In this document: piece by piece, positions 44,423-54,844 of the stretch
Position numbering within the stretch: the stretch's first letter is position 1
Layout of the letters: each line of letters starts with the position of its first letter
Program-made: the position numbers and the translations under genes
The notes under the pieces: generated by a model
Told to the model about the DNA's origin: nothing
The model's input: the letters and a program-made list of their open reading frames with translations, nothing else
Databases searched by the model: none
Assembly (NCBI GenBank): GCA_030433805.1
Contig: JARUXA010000008.1
Span: forward strand, 124,001 to 188,000
DNA length: 64,000 nt
From: Sphingomonas sp. PsM26
GTDB lineage: Bacteria; Pseudomonadota; Alphaproteobacteria; Sphingomonadales; Sphingomonadaceae
Direction: 5' to 3'

Positions 44423-47095
44423 TTACGCGGCTAGCTTGCGCAGCACGTACTGCAGGATGCCGCCGTTGAGGAAGTACTCCAGCTCGTTGACGGTATCGAT
44501 CCGGCAGCGCGTCATGAACGTCTCGACCGTGCCGTCGGCGCGCGTCATCGTCACTTCGACGTTCTGGCGCGGGCGGATTTCCGAGACCTTCATGATCGTG
44601 AAGCTCTCCGACCCGTCGAGGTTCAGCGTCTTGCGATCGACGCCCTCGGCGAACTGCAGCGGCAGCACGCCCATGCCGACGAGGTTCGAGCGATGGATCC
44701 GCTCAAAGCTCTCGGTGATGACGACGCGAACGCCAAGCAAATTGGTGCCCTTCGCCGCCCAGTCGCGCGACGAGCCGGTGCCATATTCCTTGCCCGCGAT
44801 GACGATCAGCGGAACGCCGTCTTCCTTGAAGCGCATCGCCGCATCATAGATCGGCATCGTCTCGCCCTTATAGGAGGACATGCCGCCCTCGACGCCGGGG
44901 ACCATCTCGTTCTTGATGCGGATGTTGGCGAAGGTGCCGCGAACCATGACATTGTCGTTGCCGCGACGCGCGCCATAGCTGTTGAAGTCCGCGCGCGCGA
45001 CCTGACGCTCCATCAACCACGCACCCGCGGGGCTGTCCGCCTTGATCGAGCCGGCGGGCGAGATGTGGTCGGTCGTGATCGAATCGCCGAGGATCGCGAG
45101 CGGGCGTGCCTCGATGATATCCTGGACCGGTGCGGGGGTCATCGACATGCCCTCGAAATACGGCGGGTTGGCGATGTAGGTCGAGCTTGCCGGCCACGCA
45201 TAGGTGTCCGACCCGTCGATATCGATCGCCTGCCACTTGGCATCGCCCGTGAAGACGCTCGCGTAGCGCGACTGGAACATGCCGCGATCGATGTTGGCGT
45301 CCATCACTTCGCGGACTTCGGCGTTGGTCGGCCAGATGTCCTTGAGATACACGTCCTCGCCCGCGGTCGACTGACCAATCGGCGTGGTGGTGAAGTCCTC
45401 GGTCACCGTGCCCTTGAGCGCGTAGGCGACGACCAGCGGCGGCGACGCGAGGAAGTTCGCGCGGACGTCTGCCGAGACGCGGCCTTCGAAGTTGCGATTG
45501 CCCGACAGGACCGAGGCCGCGACGATGTCGTTGCCGTTAATCGCCGCCGAGATCGCAGGGGCGAGCGGACCCGAGTTACCGATGCAGGTGGTGCAGCCAT
45601 AGCCGACGAGGTTGAAGCCGACCGCGTTCAGGTCGGTCGTGAGACCGGCCTTGTCGAGATAGTCGGTGACGACCTGCGACCCCGGCGCGAGCGACGTCTT
45701 GACCCACGGCTTGGGCTTGAGGCCCAGCGCGTTCGCCTTGCGCGCGACCAGCCCTGCGGCGACCAGCACCGACGGGTTGGAGGTGTTGGTGCAGCTGGTG
45801 ATCGCCGCGATCACCACGTCGCCGTCGCCGATGTCATGGTCGCGGCCTTCGACGGGGACGCGAATGGCGTTCGAATGGCCATAGACCTTGGCGAGATCCG
45901 CGTTGAACGTGTCGTCGACCTCGGTGAGGATGACCTTGTCCTGCGGACGCTTCGGACCTGCGAGCGACGGGACGACGTTCGCCATGTCGAGGCCGAGCGT
46001 GTCAGTGAAGACGGGATCGGGCGCATCCGCCAGACGCCACATGCCCTGTGCCTTGGCGTATGCCTCGGTGAGCGCAATCTGCTCTTCGGTACGACCAGTG
46101 AGGCGCATGTAGTCGAGCGTGGCGTCGTCGACCGGGAAGAAGCCGCAGGTCGCGCCATATTCGGGTGCCATGTTGGCGATCGTCGCGCGGTCAGCGAGGC
46201 TGAGCGCATCGAGGCCCGGGCCGTAGAACTCGACGAAGCGGCCGACGACGCCCTTGGCGCGCAGCATCTGCGTGACGGTGAGCACGAGATCGGTCGCGGT
46301 GATGCCCTCGGCGAGTTCGCCGGTGAGCTTGAAGCCAACGACTTCGGGGATCAGCATCGAGACCGGCTGGCCGAGCATCGCGGCCTCAGCCTCGATCCCG
46401 CCGACGCCCCAGCCGAGCACGCCGAGGCCGTTGACCATCGTGGTGTGGCTGTCGGTGCCGACGCAGGTGTCGGGGTATGCGATCGTCTTGCCATCAGGCG
46501 CGGTCGAGGACCACACCGCCTGCGCGATGTTCTCGAGGTTGACCTGGTGGCAGATGCCGGTGCCGGGGGGGACGACCTTGAAGTTGTCGAGCGCCTTCGA
46601 GCCCCACTTGAGGAACTCGTAGCGTTCGTTGTTGCGCTGGTACTCGAGCTCGACGTTATCCTCGAACGCCTTGGGCGTGCCGAATTCGTCGACCATGACC
46701 GAGTGATCGATCACGAGGTGGACGGGGACGAGCGGGTTGATCTTGACCGGGTCGCCGCCGAGCTTGGTGATCGCATCGCGCATCGCGGCGAGATCGACGA
46801 CGCACGGGACGCCGGTGAAATCCTGCATTAGCACGCGCGCGGGGCGATACTGGACTTCGCGGTCCGATTTGCGCTCCTGCTGCCAGTCGATGATCGCCTG
46901 GAGATCCTCGGTGGTGACGGTGACGCCATCCTCGAAGCGCAGCAGGTTCTCGAGCAGTACCTTCATCGAGAACGGCAGGCGGCTGATATCGCCCAGTTTC
47001 TCGGCGGCGGCGGCGAGGCTGTAATAGTCGTAAGCGGTGCCACCAACGTCGAGCGTGGTGCGCGTGCCGAGTGTGTCCTGGCCAATGGCGGTCAT
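44423..47095 (-). CDS. acnA: Aconitate hydratase (AcnA type)
   Basis: An 890-residue TCA-cycle enzyme interconverting citrate and isocitrate. The [4Fe-4S] cysteines are in [12 protein letters not shown] (about 436) and [11 protein letters not shown] (about 502 and 505); other blocks are [20 protein letters not shown] and [15 protein letters not shown]. The length and order of domains are those of AcnA/IRP1, not AcnB. Catalytic and cluster residues look intact. It is monocistronic, with a 409-base region upstream and tandem terminators downstream. The long plus-strand open frame at 44693-46831 is its shadow. Confidence 0.97.
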   Translation of the reverse strand: MTAIGQDTLGTRTTLDVGGTAYDYYSLAAAAEKLGDISRLPFSMKVLLENLLRFEDGVTVTTEDLQAIIDWQQERKSDREVQYRPARVLMQDFTGVPCVVDLAAMRDAITKLGGDPVKINPLVPVHLVIDHSVMVDEFGTPKAFEDNVELEYQRNNERYEFLKWGSKALDNFKVVPPGTGICHQVNLENIAQAVWSSTAPDGKTIAYPDTCVGTDSHTTMVNGLGVLGWGVGGIEAEAAMLGQPVSMLIPEVVGFKLTGELAEGITATDLVLTVTQMLRAKGVVGRFVEFYGPGLDALSLADRATIANMAPEYGATCGFFPVDDATLDYMRLTGRTEEQIALTEAYAKAQGMWRLADAPDPVFTDTLGLDMANVVPSLAGPKRPQDKVILTEVDDTFNADLAKVYGHSNAIRVPVEGRDHDIGDGDVVIAAITSCTNTSNPSVLVAAGLVARKANALGLKPKPWVKTSLAPGSQVVTDYLDKAGLTTDLNAVGFNLVGYGCTTCIGNSGPLAPAISAAINGNDIVAASVLSGNRNFEGRVSADVRANFLASPPLVVAYALKGTVTEDFTTTPIGQSTAGEDVYLKDIWPTNAEVREVMDANIDRGMFQSRYASVFTGDAKWQAIDIDGSDTYAWPASSTYIANPPYFEGMSMTPAPVQDIIEARPLAILGDSITTDHISPAGSIKADSPAGAWLMERQVARADFNSYGARRGNDNVMVRGTFANIRIKNEMVPGVEGGMSSYKGETMPIYDAAMRFKEDGVPLIVIAGKEYGTGSSRDWAAKGTNLLGVRVVITESFERIHRSNLVGMGVLPLQFAEGVDRKTLNLDGSESFTIMKVSEIRPRQNVEVTMTRADGTVETFMTRCRIDTVNELEYFLNGGILQYVLRKLAA

Positions 47096-47504
47096 GTGCA
47101 GCGGGTCCTTCCCTATGCGTCGGGCCGCGGCGGGGAGGCGAAACCGTTTGGGCTCCGCGCGGGCGCGACCGACTGTGCGAATGCAAGAGTCGGGGTGCCC
47201 TTAGCAAGGGGGCTGCGCGGGGGAAAGGGCGCGTCTGCGTTCGCCTGCTGTTCGCGTGCAACCAGACCCCGAGCGATACATTCTATTACCGCGAAGAAAC
47301 ACGACGTAATTTTTCATCGGACGTGCGTCCCTTGCGAAATACAGATCGTACCTGCGCCACGACGGGAGAGGGTTCGGTTCATGCGGTTCCGGGCACCGTC
47401 TGCGCGTGCCTTGGATTTCGGTTTTTCCCTTTATTCTCAGGGGCTTGGAACCGTTTCCCGATGTACGGGTTAGCGAAGTACCATCCACAGGGAGGTCGAG
47501 TTCA
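47096..47504. other. Divergent promoter region acnA / ferritin-like gene
   Basis: About 409 bases. The right end holds an EcfG-type promoter (47447-47471) and the ribosome site GGGAGG (47490-47495) of the ferritin-like gene. The left part must contain the acnA promoter and leader; I see no small gene or recognisable riboswitch in it. Confidence 0.7.
47447..47471 (+). promoter_or_regulatory. EcfG-type (general stress) promoter of the ferritin-like genes
   Basis: GGAAC at 47447-47451 and GTT at 47469-47471 are separated by 17 bases, i.e. GGAAC-N18-TT, within the spacing of alphaproteobacterial EcfG promoters (GGAAC-N18/19-TT). The -10 element here is GGTT, not the preferred CGTT. The predicted transcript start is about 25 bases before the start codon, leaving room for GGGAGG. 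Confidence 0.6.
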
Positions 47505-48488
47505 ATGACCGAAGATGTAAACCAGCAGTTGATCGAAGCCCTCGATCGGCGCGTAGAACGACGCAACGATCGTCGCGCCTTCTTCAAATCCGCATTCGGT
47601 GCAGCCGCGGTGGCCGGCATTGCAGGCGGTGCCGCCATCGGCCTCGCGGGCCGCGCCGAGGCGCAGACCGCACCGAGCGACGCCGACGTGCTCAACTTTG
47701 CGCTCAATCTCGAATATCTCGAGGCGCAATTCTACAGCTATGCCGCCAACGGTACCGGCCTTGCCGCGAACCTGCTGACCGGTGTCGGCACGCAGGGCGC
47801 CGTGACGGGCGGTCGCAAGGTGAACTTCACCGATCCGATCGTTGCCGCCTACGCCAAGGAAATCGCGGGCGACGAGCTTGCGCACGTTACCTTCCTGCGC
47901 ACCCAGCTCGGCACCGCTGCGATTTCGCAGCCGGCGATCGACATCGACGTGACCGCGACCTCCGCCTTCAGCAACGCCGCACGCGCGGCCGGTCTGATCG
48001 GTGCGGGCGAGGCATTCGACGTCTATGCGAACGACAACAATTTCCTGCTCGGCGCGTACATCTTCGAGGACGTCGGCGTCACTGCCTATAAGGGCGGCGC
48101 GACGCTGCTGACCAACAAGACGTATCTGGAAGCCGCAGCGGGCATCCTTGCGGTCGAGGCCTATCATGCCGCGCTCGTCCGGACCGTGCTGTATCGCAAG
48201 GGCGTTGAAACGCCGGCATTGCGGACATCGGCCGATGCGATCTCGAATGCACGCGACAGCCTCGATGGCACGACCGATCTGGACCAGGGTATCTCGCCGA
48301 CCACGGTCAGCGGTGCGCTGGTATCGAACATCGTACCGCTCGACGCGAACGGGATCGCGTTCTCGCGCACCGTCGCGCAGGTTCACAACATTGCGTACCT
48401 CACCAATGCGCGCGTGATGGCAGGCGGCTTCTTCCCCAACGGGACGAACAACCCGAACGCCGATCTGCGGTTCAGCGGCGCCAATTGA
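47505..48488 (+). CDS. Tat-exported ferritin-like domain protein, paralogue 1
   Basis: A 327-residue exported protein. A twin-arginine signal (NDRRAFFKS, then [14 protein letters not shown]) ends near GRAEAQ. The mature part is a Ferritin_2-type four-helix bundle with di-metal motifs [21 protein letters not shown] (E-x-x-H) and [11 protein letters not shown] (E-x-x-H). Export by Tat suggests the metal site is loaded in the cytosol. Such proteins are tied to desiccation or oxidative stress. ATG 47505 has GGAGG 9 bases upstream; the open frame from 47406 is not used. Downstream is a close paralogue. Confidence 0.88.
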   Translation: MTEDVNQQLIEALDRRVERRNDRRAFFKSAFGAAAVAGIAGGAAIGLAGRAEAQTAPSDADVLNFALNLEYLEAQFYSYAANGTGLAANLLTGVGTQGAVTGGRKVNFTDPIVAAYAKEIAGDELAHVTFLRTQLGTAAISQPAIDIDVTATSAFSNAARAAGLIGAGEAFDVYANDNNFLLGAYIFEDVGVTAYKGGATLLTNKTYLEAAAGILAVEAYHAALVRTVLYRKGVETPALRTSADAISNARDSLDGTTDLDQGISPTTVSGALVSNIVPLDANGIAFSRTVAQVHNIAYLTNARVMAGGFFPNGTNNPNADLRFSGAN

Positions 48489-48528
48489 GCCGCTTTCAAC
48501 ATCACGCCTTCTCCAAGGGAGAGTAGCA

Positions 48529-49539
48529 ATGGACTCTACGAATATTCTCACGCAGGTGCTGGAGGCGAGCGACCGTCGCCGCGACGAGCGCCGCAACTTC
48601 CTCCGTGTCGCTGGTCAGGCGACGGTCGCAGCAGGCGGGCTTTCGCTACTGGCCGCATGCGATGACGGGCAGAAGGGCTTTAACCCGACGCCGACACCTA
48701 CCCCTACCCCCACGCCAACCGCAACGGCTGCAACCGATGCGGACATCCTCAACTTCGCGCTCAACCTCGAATATCTCGAAGCGCAATTCTACTCGTTCGC
48801 GGTGTACGGGACGGGCCTCCCCGCTTCGCAGTTGACGGGTGTCGGAACGCAGGGTGCGGTCACCGGTGGTCGTCAGGTGACCTTCACCGATCCGATCGTG
48901 GCGCAATATGCGCGTGAAATCGCGGCGGACGAGATCGCCCACGTCGCCTTCCTGCGCACCGCGCTCGGGTCGGCGGCGGTCGCAATGCCCGCGATCAATA
49001 TCGACGGGAGCGCAACGGGTGCCTTTACCGCAGCCGCACGTGCAGCCGGCGTCGTCTCGGCAACAGGGACGTTCGATCCCTATGCAAGCGACAACGCCTT
49101 CCTGCTCGGCGCGTTCATCTTCGAGGACGTCGGCGTCAGCGCCTATAAGGGCGCGGCACCGTTGCTCACCAGCAAGACTTATCTCGATGCAGCAGCAGGC
49201 ATCCTTGCGGCAGAGGCGTATCACGCGGGTCTGATCCGTACGATCCTGTACGGCAAGGGCTTCGACGCCGGTACCGCCTCGGGTTCGATCTTCGATCAGG
49301 TGCGGATGATCAGCGACGCGCGTGACAGCCTGGACGGCTCGACCGACGATGACCAGGGGATCGCGGGCGCAGATTCGTCGATCTCGAACATCGTCCCCAC
49401 GGACGCGTCGGGCATTGCCTACAGTCGTACTGCGGCGAACGTGCTCAACATCGTCTACCTGACCAAGTCCGCCACGGTCGGCGGCGGGTTCTTCCCCAAT
49501 GGCGTCAACGGGTTCATCAAGACCAGCAACGCCAACTGA
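48529..49539 (+). CDS. Tat-exported ferritin-like lipoprotein, paralogue 2
   Basis: A 336-residue paralogue of the preceding protein; the ferritin-like domain ([42 protein letters not shown]) is closely alike. Its N-terminus differs: it has a twin-arginine motif ([10 protein letters not shown]) and then a lipobox LLAAC (Cys near 44), followed by a Thr-Pro repeat linker (about 52-65). It should be anchored in the membrane, while paralogue 1 is soluble. AAGGGAGAG lies upstream of the ATG. The 40-base gap to paralogue 1 and a single terminator after it indicate one transcript. Confidence 0.88.
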   Translation: MDSTNILTQVLEASDRRRDERRNFLRVAGQATVAAGGLSLLAACDDGQKGFNPTPTPTPTPTPTATAATDADILNFALNLEYLEAQFYSFAVYGTGLPASQLTGVGTQGAVTGGRQVTFTDPIVAQYAREIAADEIAHVAFLRTALGSAAVAMPAINIDGSATGAFTAAARAAGVVSATGTFDPYASDNAFLLGAFIFEDVGVSAYKGAAPLLTSKTYLDAAAGILAAEAYHAGLIRTILYGKGFDAGTASGSIFDQVRMISDARDSLDGSTDDDQGIAGADSSISNIVPTDASGIAYSRTAANVLNIVYLTKSATVGGGFFPNGVNGFIKTSNAN

Positions 49540-49567
49540 CACGCCAACGCGTGACGGTTACATCATG

Positions 49568-49602
49568 GGGTCGCGCGATCAGGATCGCGCGACCCTTTTT
49601 TT
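49568..49602 (+). terminator. Rho-independent terminator after the ferritin-like pair
   Basis: A 13-bp perfect stem (GGGTCGCGCGATC at 49568-49580, complement at 49583-49595) followed by seven T. It is the clearest factor-independent terminator in the window. Confidence 0.95.
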
Positions 49603-49677
49603 GTGCCCCGTCCGGGTCCGCTTGTGGCGCGACGCGTTAATGGGCAACACGATACCGAAACAATCAGGAGACTTCCC

Positions 49678-50214
49678 ATGCGCGTACCGATCCTCGCGGC
49701 GGCAACCCTGGCGGCGCTCAGCCTGTCGGCATGTGACAAGTCTGGTCCCAAGACCGGCGCGCCGATGGCGAACGGCGCGCGTTCGGTGGCGATGTTGCGC
49801 ACCGCGGACGGCGCGGACGTCGGTCGCGCAACCGCGACCGAGGTTGGCGGCGGCTTGCGTGTCACGGTCGACGTGACCGGGATGCCCGCAGGAACGCACG
49901 GCGTTCATGTCCACACGGTCGGCAAGTGCGACGCACCCGACTTCGCCAGCGCGGGCGGACACTGGAACCCCACGTCGACCAAGCATGGCTCAATGAACCC
50001 GCAGGGTCCGCATACCGGCGATCTGCCCAACCTCATCGTCGGGGCCAACGGACGTGGCACGATCGGCATGGTCCTGCCGGGTGCTACGATAGCGGGGCTG
50101 CTCGATACCGACGGATCAGCCTTCGTTGTTCATGCCAATCCGGACGACTTGATGACAGATCCGTCGGGCAACAGCGGCGGACGGGTTGCCTGCGGCGTGT
50201 TCGCCACCAGCTGA
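49678..50214 (+). CDS. sodC: Cu/Zn superoxide dismutase, lipoprotein form
   Basis: A 178-residue SOD that dismutates superoxide in the periplasm. The signal peptide ends in lipobox LSAC (Cys19). Copper ligands are in HGVHVHTVGKC, the bridging and zinc His residues in GGHWNPTSTKHG and PHTGDLPN, and the disulfide partner in GGRVACG. The electrostatic loop is short. The ATG at 49678 has AGGAG 7 bases upstream. A lipoprotein SodC next to two Tat-exported ferritin-like proteins fits an envelope oxidative-stress block. Confidence 0.93.
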   Translation: MRVPILAAATLAALSLSACDKSGPKTGAPMANGARSVAMLRTADGADVGRATATEVGGGLRVTVDVTGMPAGTHGVHVHTVGKCDAPDFASAGGHWNPTSTKHGSMNPQGPHTGDLPNLIVGANGRGTIGMVLPGATIAGLLDTDGSAFVVHANPDDLMTDPSGNSGGRVACGVFATS

Positions 50215-50247
50215 GCCAGAGCGCGCGGGCGGCAGGTCAGGGGCGGA

Positions 50248-51819
50248 TCAGATATCCTCTCCCGCCGCCCGCGCCCAGACTTCGCGCTGCGCCTCGGCGC
50301 GCGGGACGAGCCGGTACGCTGCGATTCCCGCTGCGATCGTGATCGGCGCGGCGCACAGCAGCGACAGGACGCCGACCGAGAGACTCCCCGACAGAGTCGA
50401 TATGCGTCCCGCGAGATAGGGCCCCATCGCGAGACCGAGCAGCGTCGTTCCGATGAAGAAGGTTCCCGTCGCGGTGCCACGCATCCGCGGGAGCACGAGA
50501 TCCTGCATCGTCGCTCCCGCAGCGCCCAAGGCGGTGCTCGCGAAGATGCTGGAGATGAAGAAGCACGGGAAGAACACGGCGGTCGTCGTCGCGGTGAACG
50601 CCCCGATCACGAACGGGATCGGCGCGATCGCGCCGAACAGCACGACGATCACGCGCCCGGCCGGATTGCGGCGGCGCAGGCGATCCGCGACCAGACCCCC
50701 GAGCATCACGCCGAGAAAACCCGCCAGCGCGCCGGTCGATCCGACCAGCAGCCCCGCCATCGCCGGCGTGGCACCCAGCGTGCGCAACACGAACGGTGCC
50801 GCCCAGAAGCTGATGGCGTAGGCCATGAATGCGTTAAGACCGTAGGCCACGACGATGCACAGGAATGCAGGATTGCCGACAATCAACCGGTAGGTCGGCG
50901 GATCGCGGCGCTTGAGGGCCGCGGCCCAGGAAAACACCGCATAGACGCCCACCCCGATCGCGATCCACTGCGGCCATGGCTCCCCGATCGCGTGCAAGCC
51001 GAGGACTGCGGCGACGACGATCCCGAGCGCGAGGATATTGACGAGAAATGCTTGAATTCCCCCGCGCGCCGCACCGATCAACGTCAGCGGGGGCAGGATG
51101 GTGAGCAGCTCGGACAGGAACGCGCTGAACGGCGCGGGATGACGTTCGGGCCGTGGAAGCCCTTCGACCGCACCGCGGATCGGCTCGCGCAGCGTCGCGA
51201 CCACCGCCGCCAGCAGCAGGCCGGGGATGCCGACGATCATGAACGCCGCCTGCCAGCCGTGCAGCCCGAATGGCCCGCCATCGGGATAGGCCTGGTTCCA
51301 CCGCTGGACGATCAGGCCCCCGACGCCGAGCGACAGTCCGCCGCCGACGTACAGCCCCGACGAATAGATCGCGAGCGCGGTCGCGCGAAGACGTTTGGGG
51401 AAGTAATCCGAGATCAGCGAATAGGCCGAGGGACTCGCGGTCGCCTCCCCGACCCCGACGCCGATCCGTGCCCCCGCCAGTGCGCCGCCGCTTTGCGCCA
51501 GCCCGGAAGCAGCAGTCATCGCAGACCACAGGCCGAGCCCGAGCGTCATCAACCGGACACGGTGCCAAGTATCGGCAAGCCGGCCAAGTGGGATGCCGAA
51601 CAGCGAGTAGAATACGCCGAACGCGGTTCCGTACAGGAAACCGAGATCCTCATCCTTCAAATTGAGGTCGCGCTTGATGTCCTCGGCAAGGATCGAGATG
51701 ATCTGCCGGTCGACGAAATTGAGCACGTACACCAGAAACAGGATCCCGAGCACAAGCCACGCATAGCGCGACACACGCGCGGATTCGGACGTGTCGGCGA
51801 TCGCCGGACCGGTGTGCAT
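50248..51819 (-). CDS. MFS transporter, spinster-like
   Basis: A 523-residue, 12-helix major facilitator. The first helices carry VLNFVDRQIISIL (Asp/Arg in helix 1), the loop 2-3 signature GRLADTWHRVRLM, and GVGEATASPSAYSLISDYFPKRLRATA, all typical of the spinster-like subgroup that is abundant in sphingomonads and often transports lipids, hydrophobic acids or aromatic compounds. The substrate cannot be deduced. It is convergent with sodC, 33 bases away, and divergent from the BI-1 gene. Confidence 0.9.
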   Translation of the reverse strand: MHTGPAIADTSESARVSRYAWLVLGILFLVYVLNFVDRQIISILAEDIKRDLNLKDEDLGFLYGTAFGVFYSLFGIPLGRLADTWHRVRLMTLGLGLWSAMTAASGLAQSGGALAGARIGVGVGEATASPSAYSLISDYFPKRLRATALAIYSSGLYVGGGLSLGVGGLIVQRWNQAYPDGGPFGLHGWQAAFMIVGIPGLLLAAVVATLREPIRGAVEGLPRPERHPAPFSAFLSELLTILPPLTLIGAARGGIQAFLVNILALGIVVAAVLGLHAIGEPWPQWIAIGVGVYAVFSWAAALKRRDPPTYRLIVGNPAFLCIVVAYGLNAFMAYAISFWAAPFVLRTLGATPAMAGLLVGSTGALAGFLGVMLGGLVADRLRRRNPAGRVIVVLFGAIAPIPFVIGAFTATTTAVFFPCFFISSIFASTALGAAGATMQDLVLPRMRGTATGTFFIGTTLLGLAMGPYLAGRISTLSGSLSVGVLSLLCAAPITIAAGIAAYRLVPRAEAQREVWARAAGEDI

Positions 51820-52100
51820 ATGCTGGCTCCTCTCGGACTTTTCTGTTCTTGGCCGGAGCGTAGCAGAGCATACCCTGATTACGAAAGCGATTTAGCAGTG
51901 GCCTGCATCCACGGTCGTACGGGCCGTTCGGCCACGGCGGACGGCGTGTCTACGCGGCTGCTCCTGGCCCCGCTGCCAGCACACGCATGTTACGCTATGT
52001 TGCTGGTGCAGGAAGCGGCCCGGATTCGCTTGAAATACGCCTGCCGTGCGCCGATATTCCAGGCAACCGGCACACGGCCGGCTGCAAGGAGCTTTTCGTA

Positions 52101-52835
<735 letters not shown>

Positions 52836-52865
52836 GCGCAGACCAGATCTGGACTTTTCCGGGAA

Positions 52866-52898
52866 GGGTCCGATGGTGAAAGCCATCGGGCCCTTTTT
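52866..52898 (+). terminator. Rho-independent terminator of the BI-1 gene
   Basis: An 11-bp stem with one G-T pair (GGGTCCGATGG at 52866-52876, CCATCGGGCCC at 52883-52893) and TTTTT at 52894-52898, 31 bases after the stop codon. Confidence 0.92.
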
Positions 52899-52934
52899 GG
52901 TTTGACCGCTCTCCCATCCCTTCAAAGGACCATC

Positions 52935-53714
52935 ATGCGCATCGCGATCGAGGCCATGCTCGACTATACCATCGACGGGGCCGCTGATGTCCTGCTGCTG
53001 ATCGAGGCGGCAAAACAGCCCGATCAACATCTCGAAATGCAGGACCTCCGCGTCTACTCGCCCGAACCGTTGCGCGCGGTGCGCGGCGAGGACGGGATCG
53101 GGCAGCGTTGCTGGGCGCGCGGCGAAGGCGCCTTCCGCGCGGACTATCGCGCAATCGTGCGGATCGACCGGCCTGCGATCGATTTCTCGATCCTGCCCGA
53201 CACGCCCGTGCGGATGATGCCGCCCGAGACGATCCCCTATCTATTGCCCAGCCGATATTGCGAATCCGATCGCCTGGAAGGGTTCGTCGACCAACATTTC
53301 GGGGGATTGCGCGGCGGGCCGCTTGCCGCCGCGCTGGTCGACTGGGTTGCCGGACACCTGCGGTATGAAGGCGGCGCGTCGAACGGCACGACCACCGCGA
53401 TGATGACCTTCGCGGAACGGCACGGCGTGTGCCGGGACTATGCGCATTTGCTGGTGGCGCTCGCGCGCGCGGGCGGCATTCCGGCACGGTGCGTGTCCGC
53501 TTACGCCCCGGGCGTCGATCCGCCCGACTTCCACGCGGTTGCGGAACTCTGGGTCGGCGGCGGCTGGCATCTGGTCGATGCGACCAGAATGGCGTGCTGT
53601 GCGGATCTCGTACGGGTCGCCGTGGGCCGCGATGCGACCGACATTGCGTTCATGACGGTGTTCGGACGCGCAGCCTTCGTTGCGCAGTGCGTTTTGGTAA
53701 CGCGTCTGGAATGA
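52935..53714 (+). CDS. Transglutaminase-like cysteine peptidase family protein
   Basis: A 259-residue transglutaminase-fold protein with the complete triad: Cys166 in GVCRDYAHLLVAL, His200 in DFHAVAELW and Asp215 in LVDATRM. No signal peptide is seen, so it acts in the cytosol. The N-terminal 110 residues form the usual beta region (LRVYSPEP, DFSILPDTPVR). It is a distant relative of the protein at 24155-24964, which lacks the Cys. AAAGGA lies 5 bases before the ATG at 52935. The substrate is unknown. Confidence 0.88.
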   Translation: MRIAIEAMLDYTIDGAADVLLLIEAAKQPDQHLEMQDLRVYSPEPLRAVRGEDGIGQRCWARGEGAFRADYRAIVRIDRPAIDFSILPDTPVRMMPPETIPYLLPSRYCESDRLEGFVDQHFGGLRGGPLAAALVDWVAGHLRYEGGASNGTTTAMMTFAERHGVCRDYAHLLVALARAGGIPARCVSAYAPGVDPPDFHAVAELWVGGGWHLVDATRMACCADLVRVAVGRDATDIAFMTVFGRAAFVAQCVLVTRLE

Positions 53715-53715
53715 G

Positions 53716-53741
53716 GGAACAGGCGAGCGGGTCGGGTCGTT
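53716..53741 (+). promoter_or_regulatory. EcfG-type promoter of the small acidic protein gene
   Basis: GGAAC at 53716-53720 and CGTT at 53738-53741 with a 17-base spacer, an exact fit to the alphaproteobacterial EcfG consensus GGAAC-N16/17-CGTT. It starts right after the transglutaminase stop and ends 29 bases before the ATG at 53771, which has its own AGGAG. Confidence 0.65.
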
Positions 53742-53770
53742 CTCCTATGCTAACGATCAGGAGTGACATA

Positions 53771-54070
53771 ATGACCGACGACCCCAAGCTGATCGACGAC
53801 AAGGCGCTCGACAGCCTTTCGGTTGCCCCCGGCGATCCCGACGAAGAGCCGACCAGCGGCAAGCAGGACGCCGGCCAGGACGCGTCGATCGCGCACCGTC
53901 TGGAGCGCAACCCGTCGAGCCCCGATGCCGCGCGTGACAATGCGCTGGACGAGTCGATGGACGCGTCCGACCCGCCCTCGACGAGCCGCCCGGGCGATAA
54001 CAGCGAGCCGCCGCGGTCGTCGGGCTATAACGAAGACGACGAAGCGAAGCGGTCCGCCGAAAAGCACTGA
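53771..54070 (+). CDS. Small acidic hydrophilic protein, probable stress protein
   Basis: A 99-residue protein with no hydrophobic segment, rich in Asp, Glu, Pro and Ser (DEEPTSGKQDAGQDAS, NALDESMDASDPPSTS), predicted to be disordered. AGGAG lies 7 bases before the ATG; the longer open frame from 53429 is a shadow of the transglutaminase gene. A strong EcfG-type promoter precedes it and a strong terminator follows, so it is a single-gene unit of the general stress response. No function can be named. Confidence 0.75.
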   Translation: MTDDPKLIDDKALDSLSVAPGDPDEEPTSGKQDAGQDASIAHRLERNPSSPDAARDNALDESMDASDPPSTSRPGDNSEPPRSSGYNEDDEAKRSAEKH

Positions 54071-54090
54071 TCGCCGTCATCACTGCCCAG

Positions 54091-54123
54091 CCCCGCGCCG
54101 CTCCGGTTGCGCGGGGCTTTTTC
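54091..54123 (+). terminator. Rho-independent terminator of the small acidic protein gene
   Basis: A 9-bp GC stem (GCCCCGCGC at 54091-54099, GCGCGGGGC at 54110-54118) followed by TTTTT at 54119-54123, 21 bases after the stop codon. Confidence 0.93.
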
Positions 54124-54221
54124 GTGTGGGATCGTTTCAACGCATTTTCTCCGCTCGGTCGCATCGGATGTTGCGTTGCAACACGATTTATGGTCGCTTC
54201 GTGTCGCGGCGGTGATCGGCG

Positions 54222-54236
54222 TTAACCACGGAGTAA
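54222..54236. promoter_or_regulatory. Near-match CtrA box upstream of 54287 gene
   Basis: TTAA-N7-GTAA at 54222-54236 (TTAACCACGGAGTAA) is one mismatch from the full TTAA-N7-TTAA site and contains the favoured half TTAACCA, 50 bases before the next start codon. One such match is expected by chance at some frequency, so confidence is low. Confidence 0.3.
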
Positions 54237-54286
54237 TTCCAGGAGCGCATGATTACCGGACTGCAAGACCGTAGTGGAGTGGCGCG

Positions 54287-54838
54287 ATGGGTTCTCGGAT
54301 GAAAGCTGCCAACGGCACGATGACGCTGGCCGAGATGAAGGAATTCGCCGGGTTCGCGGCATCGACCCAGCGTTACATTCGCCGCTCGCTCGACATCGGC
54401 CTCGATCGCGACGATGCGATGCTGCGGTGGTCACGCGACGTGGTCGAAGCCGCGAGCATCCGCGCGCAGGCCCGGTTGTATAGCCGTCTCCCCGACATTC
54501 GCATGACGATGCCGGATGGGGGCGGTCTCGAATCGGTCGAACCGGTGTTGGGACCTTTGCTTACGCTTTCGGCGTTCGATCTCGGCCAGGGGCGTCTGAC
54601 GACCTTCGCGGCTTATCGCTTTCTGTACGAACGCCTGATCGGCGCCGAAGTGCGGCCGTGGCTGCCCGCCGCCTTCTGCTCGGCCGCCGCGCTACCGCAT
54701 CTTCACCCTGAGCTGCGCCGCACGTTGCTCCAGTCGATCAGCGAAGCGGCGGCGACGGCTTCGGGCTGGTCCAACCGGCAGCCGGGGTTTTTCCCGAAAT
54801 GGGTCGAAAAGGTCGAGGCCGCCGCGCTGCCGCACTGA
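54287..54838 (+). CDS. Hypothetical protein
   Basis: A 183-residue soluble, mostly helical protein that I do not recognise. GGAG lies 7 bases before the ATG at 54287. Features are an N-terminal helix with a charged face (MTLAEMKEFAGFAASTQRYIRRSLD), a central Pro-Asp-Gly turn (PDIRMTMPDGGG) and a C-terminal amphipathic part ending FFPKWVEKVEAAALPH. No signal peptide, cysteine cluster or nucleotide-binding motif is visible. It is convergent with the NUDIX gene, 6 bases apart. Confidence 0.7.
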   Translation: MGSRMKAANGTMTLAEMKEFAGFAASTQRYIRRSLDIGLDRDDAMLRWSRDVVEAASIRAQARLYSRLPDIRMTMPDGGGLESVEPVLGPLLTLSAFDLGQGRLTTFAAYRFLYERLIGAEVRPWLPAAFCSAAALPHLHPELRRTLLQSISEAAATASGWSNRQPGFFPKWVEKVEAAALPH

Positions 54839-54844
54839 TCCGCG

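Noticed and set aside
44693..46831. 712-codon open frame on the plus strand across acnA
   Set aside because: Antisense shadow of aconitase, whose cysteine and active-site blocks are intact.
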